From contig JAHFIJ010000005.1 of NCBI GenBank assembly GCA_023246445.1, forward strand, positions 1-49,009: 49,009 nucleotides of DNA. The letters run 5' to 3'. The notes below the pieces were generated by a model. That model made no database searches. It saw nothing but the letters and a program-made list of their open reading frames with translations, and was not told the origin of the DNA. Made by a program: the position numbers and the translations under genes. The stretch is from Candidatus Woesearchaeota archaeon (GTDB lineage: Archaea > Nanobdellota > Nanobdellia > SCGC-AAA011-G17 > JACQNH01). Below are positions 1 through 7,632 of this stretch, one piece after another (within the stretch, counting starts at the first letter, position 1; each line of letters opens with the position of its first letter).

Positions 1-2
1 GG

Positions 3-110
3 ACAGAAAAAGGTGCAATGGTAATGGGGATCATAATGTCAGTATTAGCCACATGGAGATTAAGAGGGCTAAATACATATAGCTTACTTAGGCAAACCCT
101 AAGTAGCTAA
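3..110 (+). pseudogene. C-terminal end of a transposase-like ORF (truncated by window edge)
   Basis: An open frame runs in from the window edge and stops at 108-110. The 35 visible residues include MGIIMSVLATWRLRGLNTYS. The pattern resembles the last residues of transposases in which a TxRLRGLNPY-type helix precedes the stop; IS66-like tails are one possibility. Without the upstream part I cannot say whether it is intact or which family it belongs to. It lies beside VapBC and an IS605 scar, which fits an accessory island at this edge. Confidence 0.4.
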
Positions 111-122
111 CCAGTTACCTTC

Positions 123-485
123 CTACATTACAAATTCTACATTTTCCAGGTTTTCAAATGCACTATCTCCAGTTAAAAATTTTAAATTATTGTTCAATGA
201 AATCACATAGCCAATACAATCTGCATAAGACATTCCCAACTTCTTATGCTTAAACCGGAAGAAAGATGCTTCAATCGCTGTAGTTCTAGTAATCTCAATA
301 AAATCGATATTAAGATTATTAACAATTTTATCTACTGTTTTTCCCCCATATTTCAACAACAAGGCATAATAAACTTCAGCAAGATTCAACACTGTCGTAA
401 TAATTATTTTATCCTTAAACCTCAAATAACTTTCTCTTCCATTAATAATTTCTATAATAGCATAAGAATCAAAAAAATATTCCAT
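123..485 (-). CDS. vapC: VapC-like PIN-domain ribonuclease toxin
   Basis: PIN-domain protein, presumably the endoribonuclease toxin of a VapBC pair. The N-terminus MEYFFDSYAIIEII carries the first acidic residue of the PIN active site. Further acidic positions are E in NLAEVYY, D in MSYADCIGY and D in FLTGDSAF, in the usual order. At about 120 residues it has typical VapC length. The ORF track starts at 524, but residues before MEYFF lie inside the antitoxin gene. An ATG at 494 or 485 is more likely, and 485 follows the antitoxin stop directly. Translational coupling to the upstream antitoxin is the expected arrangement. Family assignment is firm; the RNA target is unknown. Confidence 0.85.
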   Translation of the reverse strand: MEYFFDSYAIIEIINGRESYLRFKDKIIITTVLNLAEVYYALLLKYGGKTVDKIVNNLNIDFIEITRTTAIEASFFRFKHKKLGMSYADCIGYVISLNNNLKFLTGDSAFENLENVEFVM

Positions 486-486
486 A

Positions 487-723
487 TTAACCATCCTTCG
501 GCCATAATGCTTGATCAACTTCACGCATTAATTCAGCAGTCTCCATCTTTTTTCTCCTCTTTAAGATACCAAAAATATCTTTAACTCTGGTTTTTCTGCT
601 CGTTTGGATAGTTACTTCTATATCTGAACCCTCTTTAAGATCTTCTTTTTTTACAATTTCCATAGGCACAACCACCCCAAAGGAATTCCCCCATCTTTTG
701 ATTTTAGCTCTCATCTTTTCCAT
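487..723 (-). CDS. vapB: AbrB/SpoVT-type antitoxin (VapB)
   Basis: Small DNA-binding antitoxin of the swapped-hairpin AbrB family. The N-terminal part has the family pattern KIKRWGNSFGVVVPMEIVKK followed by LKEGSDIEVTIQ. The C-terminal part (KRRKKMETAELMREVDQALW) would be the toxin-binding tail. The ORF track begins at a TTG at 735. I chose the ATG at 723 (MEKMRAK); 714 is the alternative. The gene ends about one base before the VapC start, so the two are one operon. A perfect 7-bp palindrome sits directly upstream and suggests autoregulation. Confidence 0.85.
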   Translation of the reverse strand: MEKMRAKIKRWGNSFGVVVPMEIVKKEDLKEGSDIEVTIQTSRKTRVKDIFGILKRRKKMETAELMREVDQALWPKDG

Positions 724-726
724 CAA

Positions 727-742
727 GTTATACAAGTATAAC
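727..742. promoter_or_regulatory. Palindromic operator in the vapBC promoter
   Basis: GTTATAC-AA-GTATAAC is a perfect 7-bp inverted repeat just upstream of the vapB ATG. On the minus strand a TATA-like TTTAAATATA lies at about 746-755, so the palindrome falls between the TATA box and the predicted start point. That is a natural repressor position for an AbrB-type antitoxin. Binding is inferred. Confidence 0.6.
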
Positions 743-953
743 TTATATTTAAAACTTATTGTTTTAACTTAAGGTATCAAGGTTATTAATTAAATCTTCA
801 CTCTAAGACAAAAACTGTAAACTTTCTAATATCCCAAAAATAAATAACAGAAACAAGGCTCATTTTTGAAAATTCTTCAGAAAAAATAGATAAAATTACA
901 TATAAGTTTTGATTATAGTCCTCTCTAATTACAAACATAAAAATTTTGGATAA

Positions 954-963
954 CTTTAAAAAC
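954..963 (+). promoter_or_regulatory. TATA-like box of tRNA-Arg
   Basis: CTTTAAAAAC lies about 26-35 nt before the mature tRNA 5' end, the usual archaeal box A distance. The rest of the 736-988 gap is AT-rich and shows no ORF. Confidence 0.5.
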
Positions 964-988
964 AATTTTTACAGCATTAATTTAGCAA

Positions 989-1077
989 GGATCTGTAGCT
1001 CAGCTTGGATAGAGCACCAGCCTTCTATATTATGAGGAGACAGCTGGGGGTCGGGGGTTCAAATCCCCCCAGATCCG
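989..1077 (+). tRNA. tRNA-Arg (UCU) with a 14-nt intron
   Basis: The cloverleaf was read by hand. The acceptor arm is GGATCTG/CAGATCC with G73, the D arm GCTC/GAGC, the anticodon stem CCAGC/GCTGG and the T arm GGGGG-TTCAAAT-CCCCC. The anticodon loop is interrupted after A37 by TATTATGAGGAGAC (1028-1041). Once it is removed the loop reads CTTCTAA, giving anticodon TCT. The intron segment AGGAG can pair with CTTCT of the anticodon region, as expected for a bulge-helix-bulge substrate of the archaeal splicing endonuclease. Confidence 0.92.
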
Positions 1078-1136
1078 TTTCTTGGATAAATAGTTAATAT
1101 TTTAAGATATTCTAACCAAGAAATCTCATTCCTTTA

Positions 1137-1513
1137 GGTCTGAATTGGCAAAGCCAATATCCCCAGCGTGGGAGATGAATTGCGTATTTTTGACAAAAAT
1201 TCGTAAATATTATGACTTTTCTGTAAATATTACAGAAATATTGTAAAAACTAAGAGGTTACTAAACCGTGAAAAGAAAAGATTAAATATTAGTTGTGTTT
1301 CTTAAAATAGGTTTATTTACTTACAAGGCTGAAAGTGCTGGTAAGTAAATAATAAAAAACAATACGACAGGAACTGTCGGAATTCAAGCTTGTGGAGATA
1401 CCACTGACGGCGGAACTAGAAACTAGATTTACGAGTTATGTATCAATGAAGCAAGAAACTCAAGAGCGTCTTTCATCAGACGCTCAGGCCATCTTTAGGT
1501 CTGAGTAGTTCAC
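1137..1513 (+). mobile_element. IS200/IS605-family remnant: tnpB tail and right end with omega-RNA-like hairpin
   Basis: This fills the gap between the two tRNAs. From 1370 one frame reads GTVGIQACGDTTDGGT, which resembles the tail that follows the zinc ribbon of TnpB, then reaches a TAG. The same frame continues to NSRASFIRRSGHL and a stop. The 3' end carries a perfect 8-bp hairpin (GAGCGTCT/AGACGCTC) and finishes GTAGTTCAC at 1513, a typical end for the tnpB right end/omega-RNA scaffold. No RuvC domain or TnpA is present, so the element is dead. A related end recurs at 45012-45068. The 5' boundary is uncertain. Confidence 0.65.
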
Positions 1514-1541
1514 ACTAAGCCTTTCATAAAATCATTTATCT

Positions 1542-1613
1542 GCGCCATTAGCCAAGCGGTAAGGCAATCGCCTGCAGAGCGATCATGCGGGGGTTCGAAT
1601 CCCTCATGGCGCT
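1542..1613 (+). tRNA. tRNA-Cys (GCA)
   Basis: Acceptor GCGCCAT/ATGGCGC with U73, short D stem GCC/GGC, anticodon stem ATCGC/GCGAT with loop CTGCAGA (anticodon GCA), and T arm ending GGTTCGAATCC. There is no intron. The discriminator U and the GCA anticodon are both expected for tRNA-Cys. A protein gene starts only 10 nt downstream. Confidence 0.95.
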
Positions 1614-1622
1614 AATCTAAAA

Positions 1623-2240
1623 ATGAAAGAATATCCACCTAAAAAACCTAAAAAGAAAGATTATCGAGTTTATCATTTAGGGAATACTATTTTATCCACG
1701 ATCTCTTCATACATGCAACAAAAAGACAAGGGATCTAAAGAGAAAGGATTTATTGAAATCCATCTTGGATCAACAAAGATTAGTATTTTAATTCAAAAAG
1801 CATGTGAAGTTAAAGCCATTAATTTAGAAGAAAAATTAAAAGAACAAGAAAAATCAAAAACAACATTAGAGGAAATTGCTTTAAATGAAAAGAATATAAC
1901 TGAATTCCCTTACAACCCAGAAGATCATTATATTAATGACAAATACAAAATAACAGAAATATATCCAATAACCAACAATCAAAGAGATTTAGATCAGTCA
2001 AGTGGTGCCTCAGTAAGATATGTTTCTCCATCACAATTACCCTCAGGCTATGGATGGAAAGCTTTAGGCATGTATGATCCTTCAACGCACACAATATATA
2101 TTGCAGATAATCTACCGCCCGATATAGAAAGATTTGTATATCACCATGAAGTTGCCCACGCAAAAGGAATCAGAAACGAATCCCAAGCAGATGCTTATGC
2201 ATCTTCTGTTGTAGGTTATAATATAAGAAACGCTGCTTAA
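1623..2240 (+). CDS. Small HExxH zinc-metallopeptidase-like protein
   Basis: A 205-residue protein. The N-terminal two-thirds are charged and probably helical. The C-terminal 65 residues resemble a minimal gluzincin: SGYGWKALGMYDPSTHTIYI is a beta segment, and HHEVAHAKG supplies the HExxH helix. NESQADAYA could supply the third ligand from its Glu or Asp, as in ImmA/IrrE- or M48-like minimal peptidases. No signal peptide or membrane segment is visible. The start lies 10 nt after the tRNA-Cys end with no TATA box or Shine-Dalgarno site between, so it may be cotranscribed with the tRNA. Substrate unknown. Confidence 0.7.
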   Translation: MKEYPPKKPKKKDYRVYHLGNTILSTISSYMQQKDKGSKEKGFIEIHLGSTKISILIQKACEVKAINLEEKLKEQEKSKTTLEEIALNEKNITEFPYNPEDHYINDKYKITEIYPITNNQRDLDQSSGASVRYVSPSQLPSGYGWKALGMYDPSTHTIYIADNLPPDIERFVYHHEVAHAKGIRNESQADAYASSVVGYNIRNAA

Positions 2241-2248
2241 AAGAAAAC

Positions 2249-3844
2249 TCATTTATTTAAAGATTGCAAATAATCGTTTCTATACTTTTCAGGATTCTTC
2301 TTAATAGTCTTTTCTAACTCAATAAGTTCATCTCGGGTTACAAATCCATCTTTATTCCCCGAATCATCTGCATCAGTCAATATTTTTTCAACCGCCTTTC
2401 TTTCAAGATTTTGAACATCTCCGGTAAATAAAGCATCATTTCCAATTTTTTCTAATTTCATATCCCCTTTTAAATAAAAACCTGCTAAATCAGTAACTTT
2501 CCTGTCCGCAACTATCTTATCTCCCCGATTTAAATTAGATGTTGAGGGAACTCTAATTTTTCCAGCACTTTCTCTCCCAATATTCACACTACTCTGAAAT
2601 CCACTTTCGACTCTGCTCTGAGACACAGTTGTTGCTGATTCTTGTTTATTAGAAGGTTTGTAGCTTTCACCAAGTGCTTCTGCATACACCTTTCTCATCA
2701 CTTCAGTATACTCCCCCCTGTCTATTATACCGTCTCCATTTTCATCGGCCAAATCCACTACTTCCTTAAACTGTTGTCCAACCTGCTCACGACTAATCAA
2801 CCCACCCTCAAGTTTATATTTAAATCCATGAGCCCCTTCTTCATTGATCTCCTCTCGGACTACTTTATGCTTACCTGCTTTCACCGCTGCTAGTTCTGTT
2901 AATTCAGCTACAAAAGGAGTAAATATATTTTTATCAGAACCAACATTTTTAATCTTCCTATAATCCTCTTTATTTAACTTCTCAGCCGCTTCTTGAATCG
3001 ATTCAACCCTTTTAACTTTTTTTAGTTTCAACTTATCCGCCCTATTTCTTAAACCAGATAAAGTCTCAGACGCATCAGATTTTTCTTTCTTTAAATCCAT
3101 AGATACAACTTCACCTTCTTTTGTAATAACATTTTCTTTACCAATTTTAGCATCATCGTTAACTCCAACAATCGTCATTTTATCTTTATTATCCATCTCT
3201 ACTGAAAAACCACCTTGCATTTTATTTTGTTTTATAGCTAAATCCAAATCCTCAGCATATACACCCCCCGCAACAATGATTAATGGAACAGCTTCAAACC
3301 TAGCAAATACAACCCCTTTATTAGGATCATCTTTTTTAAGTATTTTATTAAAATTTTTTAGGTAATTAGGATTACTATTTCTCAACTGCTCATAAGAAGC
3401 TTCAACATTATTAGAAAGAATTGTCATTTCCAATGAATCAAACTGCCCACCTTTATGACGACTAAATGAAATCAATTGCCCTTGTATTAAAGGGATATTA
3501 ATCTCTTTTTCTTCCCCCTTTTCTGAAAATTTAACAACTGCAAAATTTTTATCATTCTTAGAAACAAGACTAAAGCCGGTAATTATTGGTTCCTGAAATG
3601 AAGTTTTAGCAAATAGCTCTTCTGAATCAATTTTAATTTTACTACCTCCAACAAGAATAATAACCTTCTTACCATCATTATTTAAAGAATATTCAATATC
3701 CTTATTTCCCTTATCAGATAGTAATTTACCATCTTTAAAATCAAAAGAAACACGTTTTTCTTCTTGAGAAATAACAAAAACACTAAATAAAAGCAGGATT
3801 ATTACCCACATAATTAAAATTACAATTCTTCCTCTCTTTTTCAT
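2249..3844 (-). CDS. Exported EF-hand protein
   Basis: A 531-residue protein with an N-terminal signal/anchor (KKRGRIVILIMWVIILLLFSVFVIS) followed by a predicted extracytoplasmic body. Two calcium-binding EF loops are visible: DENGDGIIDRGE near residue 364, and DADDSGNKDGFVTRDE near residue 490. The second has a two-residue insertion relative to the canonical 12-residue loop. The region between them is charged and low in hydrophobics. No enzymatic domain is recognised. It is a monocistronic minus-strand gene. A calcium-responsive surface protein is plausible, but only the EF hands and the signal are seen. Confidence 0.7.
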   Translation of the reverse strand: MKKRGRIVILIMWVIILLLFSVFVISQEEKRVSFDFKDGKLLSDKGNKDIEYSLNNDGKKVIILVGGSKIKIDSEELFAKTSFQEPIITGFSLVSKNDKNFAVVKFSEKGEEKEINIPLIQGQLISFSRHKGGQFDSLEMTILSNNVEASYEQLRNSNPNYLKNFNKILKKDDPNKGVVFARFEAVPLIIVAGGVYAEDLDLAIKQNKMQGGFSVEMDNKDKMTIVGVNDDAKIGKENVITKEGEVVSMDLKKEKSDASETLSGLRNRADKLKLKKVKRVESIQEAAEKLNKEDYRKIKNVGSDKNIFTPFVAELTELAAVKAGKHKVVREEINEEGAHGFKYKLEGGLISREQVGQQFKEVVDLADENGDGIIDRGEYTEVMRKVYAEALGESYKPSNKQESATTVSQSRVESGFQSSVNIGRESAGKIRVPSTSNLNRGDKIVADRKVTDLAGFYLKGDMKLEKIGNDALFTGDVQNLERKAVEKILTDADDSGNKDGFVTRDELIELEKTIKKNPEKYRNDYLQSLNK

Positions 3845-4003
3845 AAATTTTATTAGTTGATACTATATTTAAATATTTCTTTATCCCAAATTTAATGTTG
3901 AGTCCTGATATTTTTTCGTTTTTTCATTTGAACATCACACCTATCAGACATTCAGGTCTTAACTTAAAGAAAAAATTAAAAAAAGAAATAAAAACCTAGA
4001 AAC

Positions 4004-5725
4004 TTAAAATGCTCTAGGTTGTGGCTTTCTGAAGAACAATATCTTAATCAAGATTATAGCAATTACTACCAGGATTATATCTACTATAACCCATATTGCT
4101 GTGCTGTTCCTGCTAAAAAAGTCACTTGCATTGCCAGTTGTTGCTTCACTAGCCTCCACATTAACATTTACTGCCTGGCTGTTTAATACTAAATCTCCAG
4201 CTTTAACCTCTACAACAGCTGAATTCTGCCCGACAATTGCACCACTCTTGGCAGCTAAATTAAATACAACACTTGAGCTTGCACCAGGATCTAATGTTAC
4301 TGTCTTGCTTGCAACACTTGTAGCCCAATCAGCATCAACATCAACTGTAAATGTTGCCTTCTCGCTTCCGCTATTAACAACATTAACGCCTAAGTTTGCA
4401 TTTCCGCCATACTTAACATTTAAGCTGCTTGTTGCCAAACTTAACGTTGCTGATGGTTTATTTCCAGTTACTATTGGAGTTGCACCTTTCTTCTCACATG
4501 TAGAAGTCAATACAACAACAGTATTATCAGTTAATTTGCTTTGATCATAGTAGGTTCTTATTTCAATTGGATAGGTTCCAACCTCTAAATTTGCTCCAAT
4601 TGGAATATTGAACACACTGCTGTCCCCATCATCCTGATCTAATTGTATATCCGTCAATTTTTGATTGAAATTAAACTTAGGTGCATCAACTTCAATTGCT
4701 ACCTCATCCTCATCAGACTTGCCAATATTTACATAACTTACAACTAATCTGGCATTAACTGACTCACAACCAACCTTTTCAGGGCTCAGAGTTAGGGATT
4801 TAATTGCTATTTCATGGCTTTCTCTTTCTACCTTAAATCTTATTATTGCCTTCTCACCATGTTTAGCACCAAGTTCATCCTTTCCACTTAAAGTAATTTG
4901 AACATTAAATGTCCCATCATTAGTGTCTTCATCAAGATCAAACTCAAAGGCATTATTCTCCTTATCATCAGAGCTTATATCTCCTAAATCTTCATCTTCA
5001 TCTATGTCTAGATCATTATCCAAACTCTTAATTTTAAATTCAACATCTTCCATATCTACATTAGAACTGGCACTGTATTCATTTTCAACCTCAAACTCAA
5101 CTCTTACATTTTCGCCAGGCTTAACATTCTCAACTTCATCATTATCTTCATCTGCTGTCTGTGTTTTTCCACTTATTCTCCATTTAACAGATTTAATTGT
5201 TAATTGATTCTTTCTCTGCATATTCAGATCAACTTCAGTAGCTGTTATTACCTTAGTGCTACCAGAGCTCTCAGTTGCATTCAGCTTAAAACTTCCAACC
5301 TTAAATGCACTTGCTATCAAGTTAGAATTAATAGCATCTAAGCTCTTAGGCCCCTTAGCCCTTATTGTTAAAACTGCAGTTGTATTAGAATTTGCAGCTA
5401 CACTTACAGAAGTTGATGCACTTTCAATTCCAACAGTGTTTAATGCTATATCAGAACCAAAAGCTGAAACAGCTGTAACACTTTCTATACCAAAATTTGA
5501 AAAAGTAACTGCTGTTGCTTGATCATTTACTAACTTTAATGTTACTGTTCCTGTTAAATTAACTGTTCTTGAACCTTCGCTATCATGATTTGGATTACTA
5601 ACAACCCCACTTGCATCACCCATAGTCATGCTTGTTCCAACAAACTCTATGCTTGGAGTAGCACTGACACTGGTTGCTAACAAAACTAAAACAAACAAAC
5701 TCAATATTATCAATTTATTATTCAT
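4004..5725 (-). CDS. Surface protein with Ig-like repeats and C-terminal membrane anchor
   Basis: A 573-residue exported protein. A signal peptide (LIILSLFVLVLLATSVSA) is followed by beta-rich Ig/CARDB-like modules. An acidic stretch, about residues 195-260, is rich in Asp and Glu. The C-terminus has a Thr/Ser-rich spacer, SRNSTAIW, one transmembrane helix and a short basic tail (FFRKPQPRAF). The module order and two cysteines (VGCES, STCEKK) match the downstream neighbour, so the two are paralogs, 54 nt apart on the same strand. Likely a cell-envelope component. Whether the C-terminal anchor is processed by the archaeosortase-like enzyme at 12355-13395 is open. Confidence 0.75.
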   Translation of the reverse strand: MNNKLIILSLFVLVLLATSVSATPSIEFVGTSMTMGDASGVVSNPNHDSEGSRTVNLTGTVTLKLVNDQATAVTFSNFGIESVTAVSAFGSDIALNTVGIESASTSVSVAANSNTTAVLTIRAKGPKSLDAINSNLIASAFKVGSFKLNATESSGSTKVITATEVDLNMQRKNQLTIKSVKWRISGKTQTADEDNDEVENVKPGENVRVEFEVENEYSASSNVDMEDVEFKIKSLDNDLDIDEDEDLGDISSDDKENNAFEFDLDEDTNDGTFNVQITLSGKDELGAKHGEKAIIRFKVERESHEIAIKSLTLSPEKVGCESVNARLVVSYVNIGKSDEDEVAIEVDAPKFNFNQKLTDIQLDQDDGDSSVFNIPIGANLEVGTYPIEIRTYYDQSKLTDNTVVVLTSTCEKKGATPIVTGNKPSATLSLATSSLNVKYGGNANLGVNVVNSGSEKATFTVDVDADWATSVASKTVTLDPGASSSVVFNLAAKSGAIVGQNSAVVEVKAGDLVLNSQAVNVNVEASEATTGNASDFFSRNSTAIWVIVDIILVVIAIILIKILFFRKPQPRAF

Positions 5726-5779
5726 TTTTTAATCCCCCAACACCTCTTCAGATTACCATTGTAGAGTTGTAACCCATAT

Positions 5780-7345
5780 TTAAACCTTTCTGTTAATTAA
5801 CTCTAATAATAGTAATAATATTAAAACAAGAATTATCACAATGCCAACAATCAAATTATAGTTAATTTCTGTTTTTTCAATCTTATCTATATTAACATTA
5901 AACAAGACACTATCTAAGCTTCCTTCATTTAATTCTATAAATCCATTAAATCTGCCATTAACCTCATCTCTAACCTTAATATAGAAATAAACTGTCTTGC
6001 TTTCTCCTGCTTTCAATTGTATTAAATTATCTCCAGAAATCAAATCCCCAAAACTTTCTATTCCATTAAGATCAAGCCTTATAGCTTTACTATTCCCTTC
6101 ATTCTTTAAATTCAAAACTAAACTAAAACTGCTTCCAGGATTAACATTAATATTATTTTCAACTAAATTGCTTTTAATACCTTTAACAACTTCAGATTCT
6201 ATTTTTTTAATTTCCTTATCACAAATTACTCCAAAATTCTTGCTTGTTTTTTTGCTTGAGCCATCAAACACAACCTCTCCATCTAATATGTAACTGCCAG
6301 GCTTAGCATCTTTTGGTATTTTAACATCAAAGCTTACAACTGCCTCATTTTTAGGATCTTTCTCTTCCTTATCAGCATCTCTTAATCTTATTTGATTTGA
6401 TACTTCACTTATGCTTAGAATATTATTATAAATCTTAACGCTTGCATCTTGATCCTTTTTCCCTATATTCTCAACATCTATCTTAACACCTATTACTTGC
6501 CCACACTCAACTATATCCGGGGTTATGCTCATCTTATCAATAATAACATCGCTTGATCTCCTATCTAAATCTATTTTAACAAAATCCTGTTGGCAGTTTA
6601 AAGTCTCTCTATCTGGATCCTCAAAAGCCTTGACAAATAATATATATTCATCCTCTTCATCAATTTCAGTTGTAGGAATCTTAACAGTAAACTCAAACTC
6701 CTCTCTTGTTCCATCTCTTATCTCTTTTACTTCACTTCTTGCTCTTGCAATATCATCATTCTCATCCACATTAAATAATATTGCCTCAACCTGCGTGTCT
6801 AAATCCTTATTTCCTGTATTTTTCACTTTTGCTTTTACCTTAATCTCTTCTCCAGGATTAAAATCATCATTGCTGTCCGGATCTTCTATACTTAACGCTA
6901 AACTCCCCTTAACTCCGCTGTCGCATTTATCCAACCTTGTTGCATTTAATTTCCTGTCATCTATTTTTAGGATATATGCTTGCGTTAAGGAATCAGTTGA
7001 AACTGCACTATTAGTAAAAACAAAGCTTCCTTTATAATCTCCTAAATCTATTTTTTCAGGGATATTAATCTTAAATGTAAATTCCTTTTGTTCATTCGGA
7101 TTAAGATTTATATCACTAAAGCTTCCGGGGCTTATAATACCGTTATTATTGCTTAAGTCTGTTCCACTTACTTTTAAAGTTAAAGCGTTATTATTTGGAT
7201 TATTTATATTTGCAGTAATCTTGGCTTCTTCACTTCTAAAAGCAGTATCAGCATTAAAATTAGTTATTGTAAAACTAGCAGCACTGGCTGATAAACTAAA
7301 TAAAATACTTAAAAAGAATATTAAAGCTGTAAATCTTATTTTCAT
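5780..7345 (-). CDS. Surface protein with Ig-like repeats and C-terminal membrane anchor (paralog)
   Basis: A 521-residue exported protein. The signal peptide ends near ASA (LSILFSLSASAAS). Several CARDB-like beta-sandwich modules follow: one contains NPGEEIKVKAKVKNTGNKDL and another VECGQVIGVKIDVENIGKKD. A single C-terminal helix, LIVGIVIILVLILLLLLEL, and a short NRKV tail end the protein. The paired cysteines VECGQ and VICDKE correspond to those of the 4004-5725 paralog. A minus-strand TATA-like TTATATTTAAG at about 7366-7376 suggests a leaderless mRNA that may cover both paralogs. No enzymatic motif is seen; a structural or binding role is inferred. Confidence 0.75.
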   Translation of the reverse strand: MKIRFTALIFFLSILFSLSASAASFTITNFNADTAFRSEEAKITANINNPNNNALTLKVSGTDLSNNNGIISPGSFSDINLNPNEQKEFTFKINIPEKIDLGDYKGSFVFTNSAVSTDSLTQAYILKIDDRKLNATRLDKCDSGVKGSLALSIEDPDSNDDFNPGEEIKVKAKVKNTGNKDLDTQVEAILFNVDENDDIARARSEVKEIRDGTREEFEFTVKIPTTEIDEEDEYILFVKAFEDPDRETLNCQQDFVKIDLDRRSSDVIIDKMSITPDIVECGQVIGVKIDVENIGKKDQDASVKIYNNILSISEVSNQIRLRDADKEEKDPKNEAVVSFDVKIPKDAKPGSYILDGEVVFDGSSKKTSKNFGVICDKEIKKIESEVVKGIKSNLVENNINVNPGSSFSLVLNLKNEGNSKAIRLDLNGIESFGDLISGDNLIQLKAGESKTVYFYIKVRDEVNGRFNGFIELNEGSLDSVLFNVNIDKIEKTEINYNLIVGIVIILVLILLLLLELINRKV

Positions 7346-7632
7346 AGTATTTTTCCCTGCTTAGATCTCTTAAATATAACAACTTTCAAGTAGTATCTCC
7401 CTATTTAAAACTTTCGGAACTATGAGCTGTAAAGTTAAAGAGAGCTAAAATGACTAAAAGAAAGTTTTATAAATATTAGATTTATGGTTAAAATATGAAA
7501 AGCATATTATCCGAAATTAGAATAGGAAATGTTTTCTCTAATGATAATTCTAATAATAACAATAATTTGGATTGCTAAGTATCCCTTCATTGTTTTTTCT
7601 TAGCGAATTTATTTAAATTTACTATTAAACAA
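7346..7632. other. Divergent intergenic region upstream of aspS
   Basis: AT-rich, with TATA-like boxes on both strands: minus about 7366-7376 for the surface proteins, plus TTTATTTAAATT at about 7609-7620 for aspS. A further TATA-like TTTATAAATA near 7465 leads to no ORF longer than eight codons. I see no RNA gene here. Confidence 0.4.

Noticed and set aside
246-584. 112-aa plus-strand ORF over vapBC
   Set aside because: It is antisense to both VapC and VapB, whose family motifs are clear on the minus strand.
4101-5522. Plus-strand ORFs (147, 94, 88 aa) opposite the surface protein gene
   Set aside because: They are antisense shadows of the 573-residue minus-strand gene; composition is Leu/Ser-rich low complexity and there is no promoter or start signal.
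7494-7580. Possible small ORF after a good TATA box upstream of aspS
   Set aside because: Careful reading across the line break gives only eight codons before a TAG, so it is not a gene.
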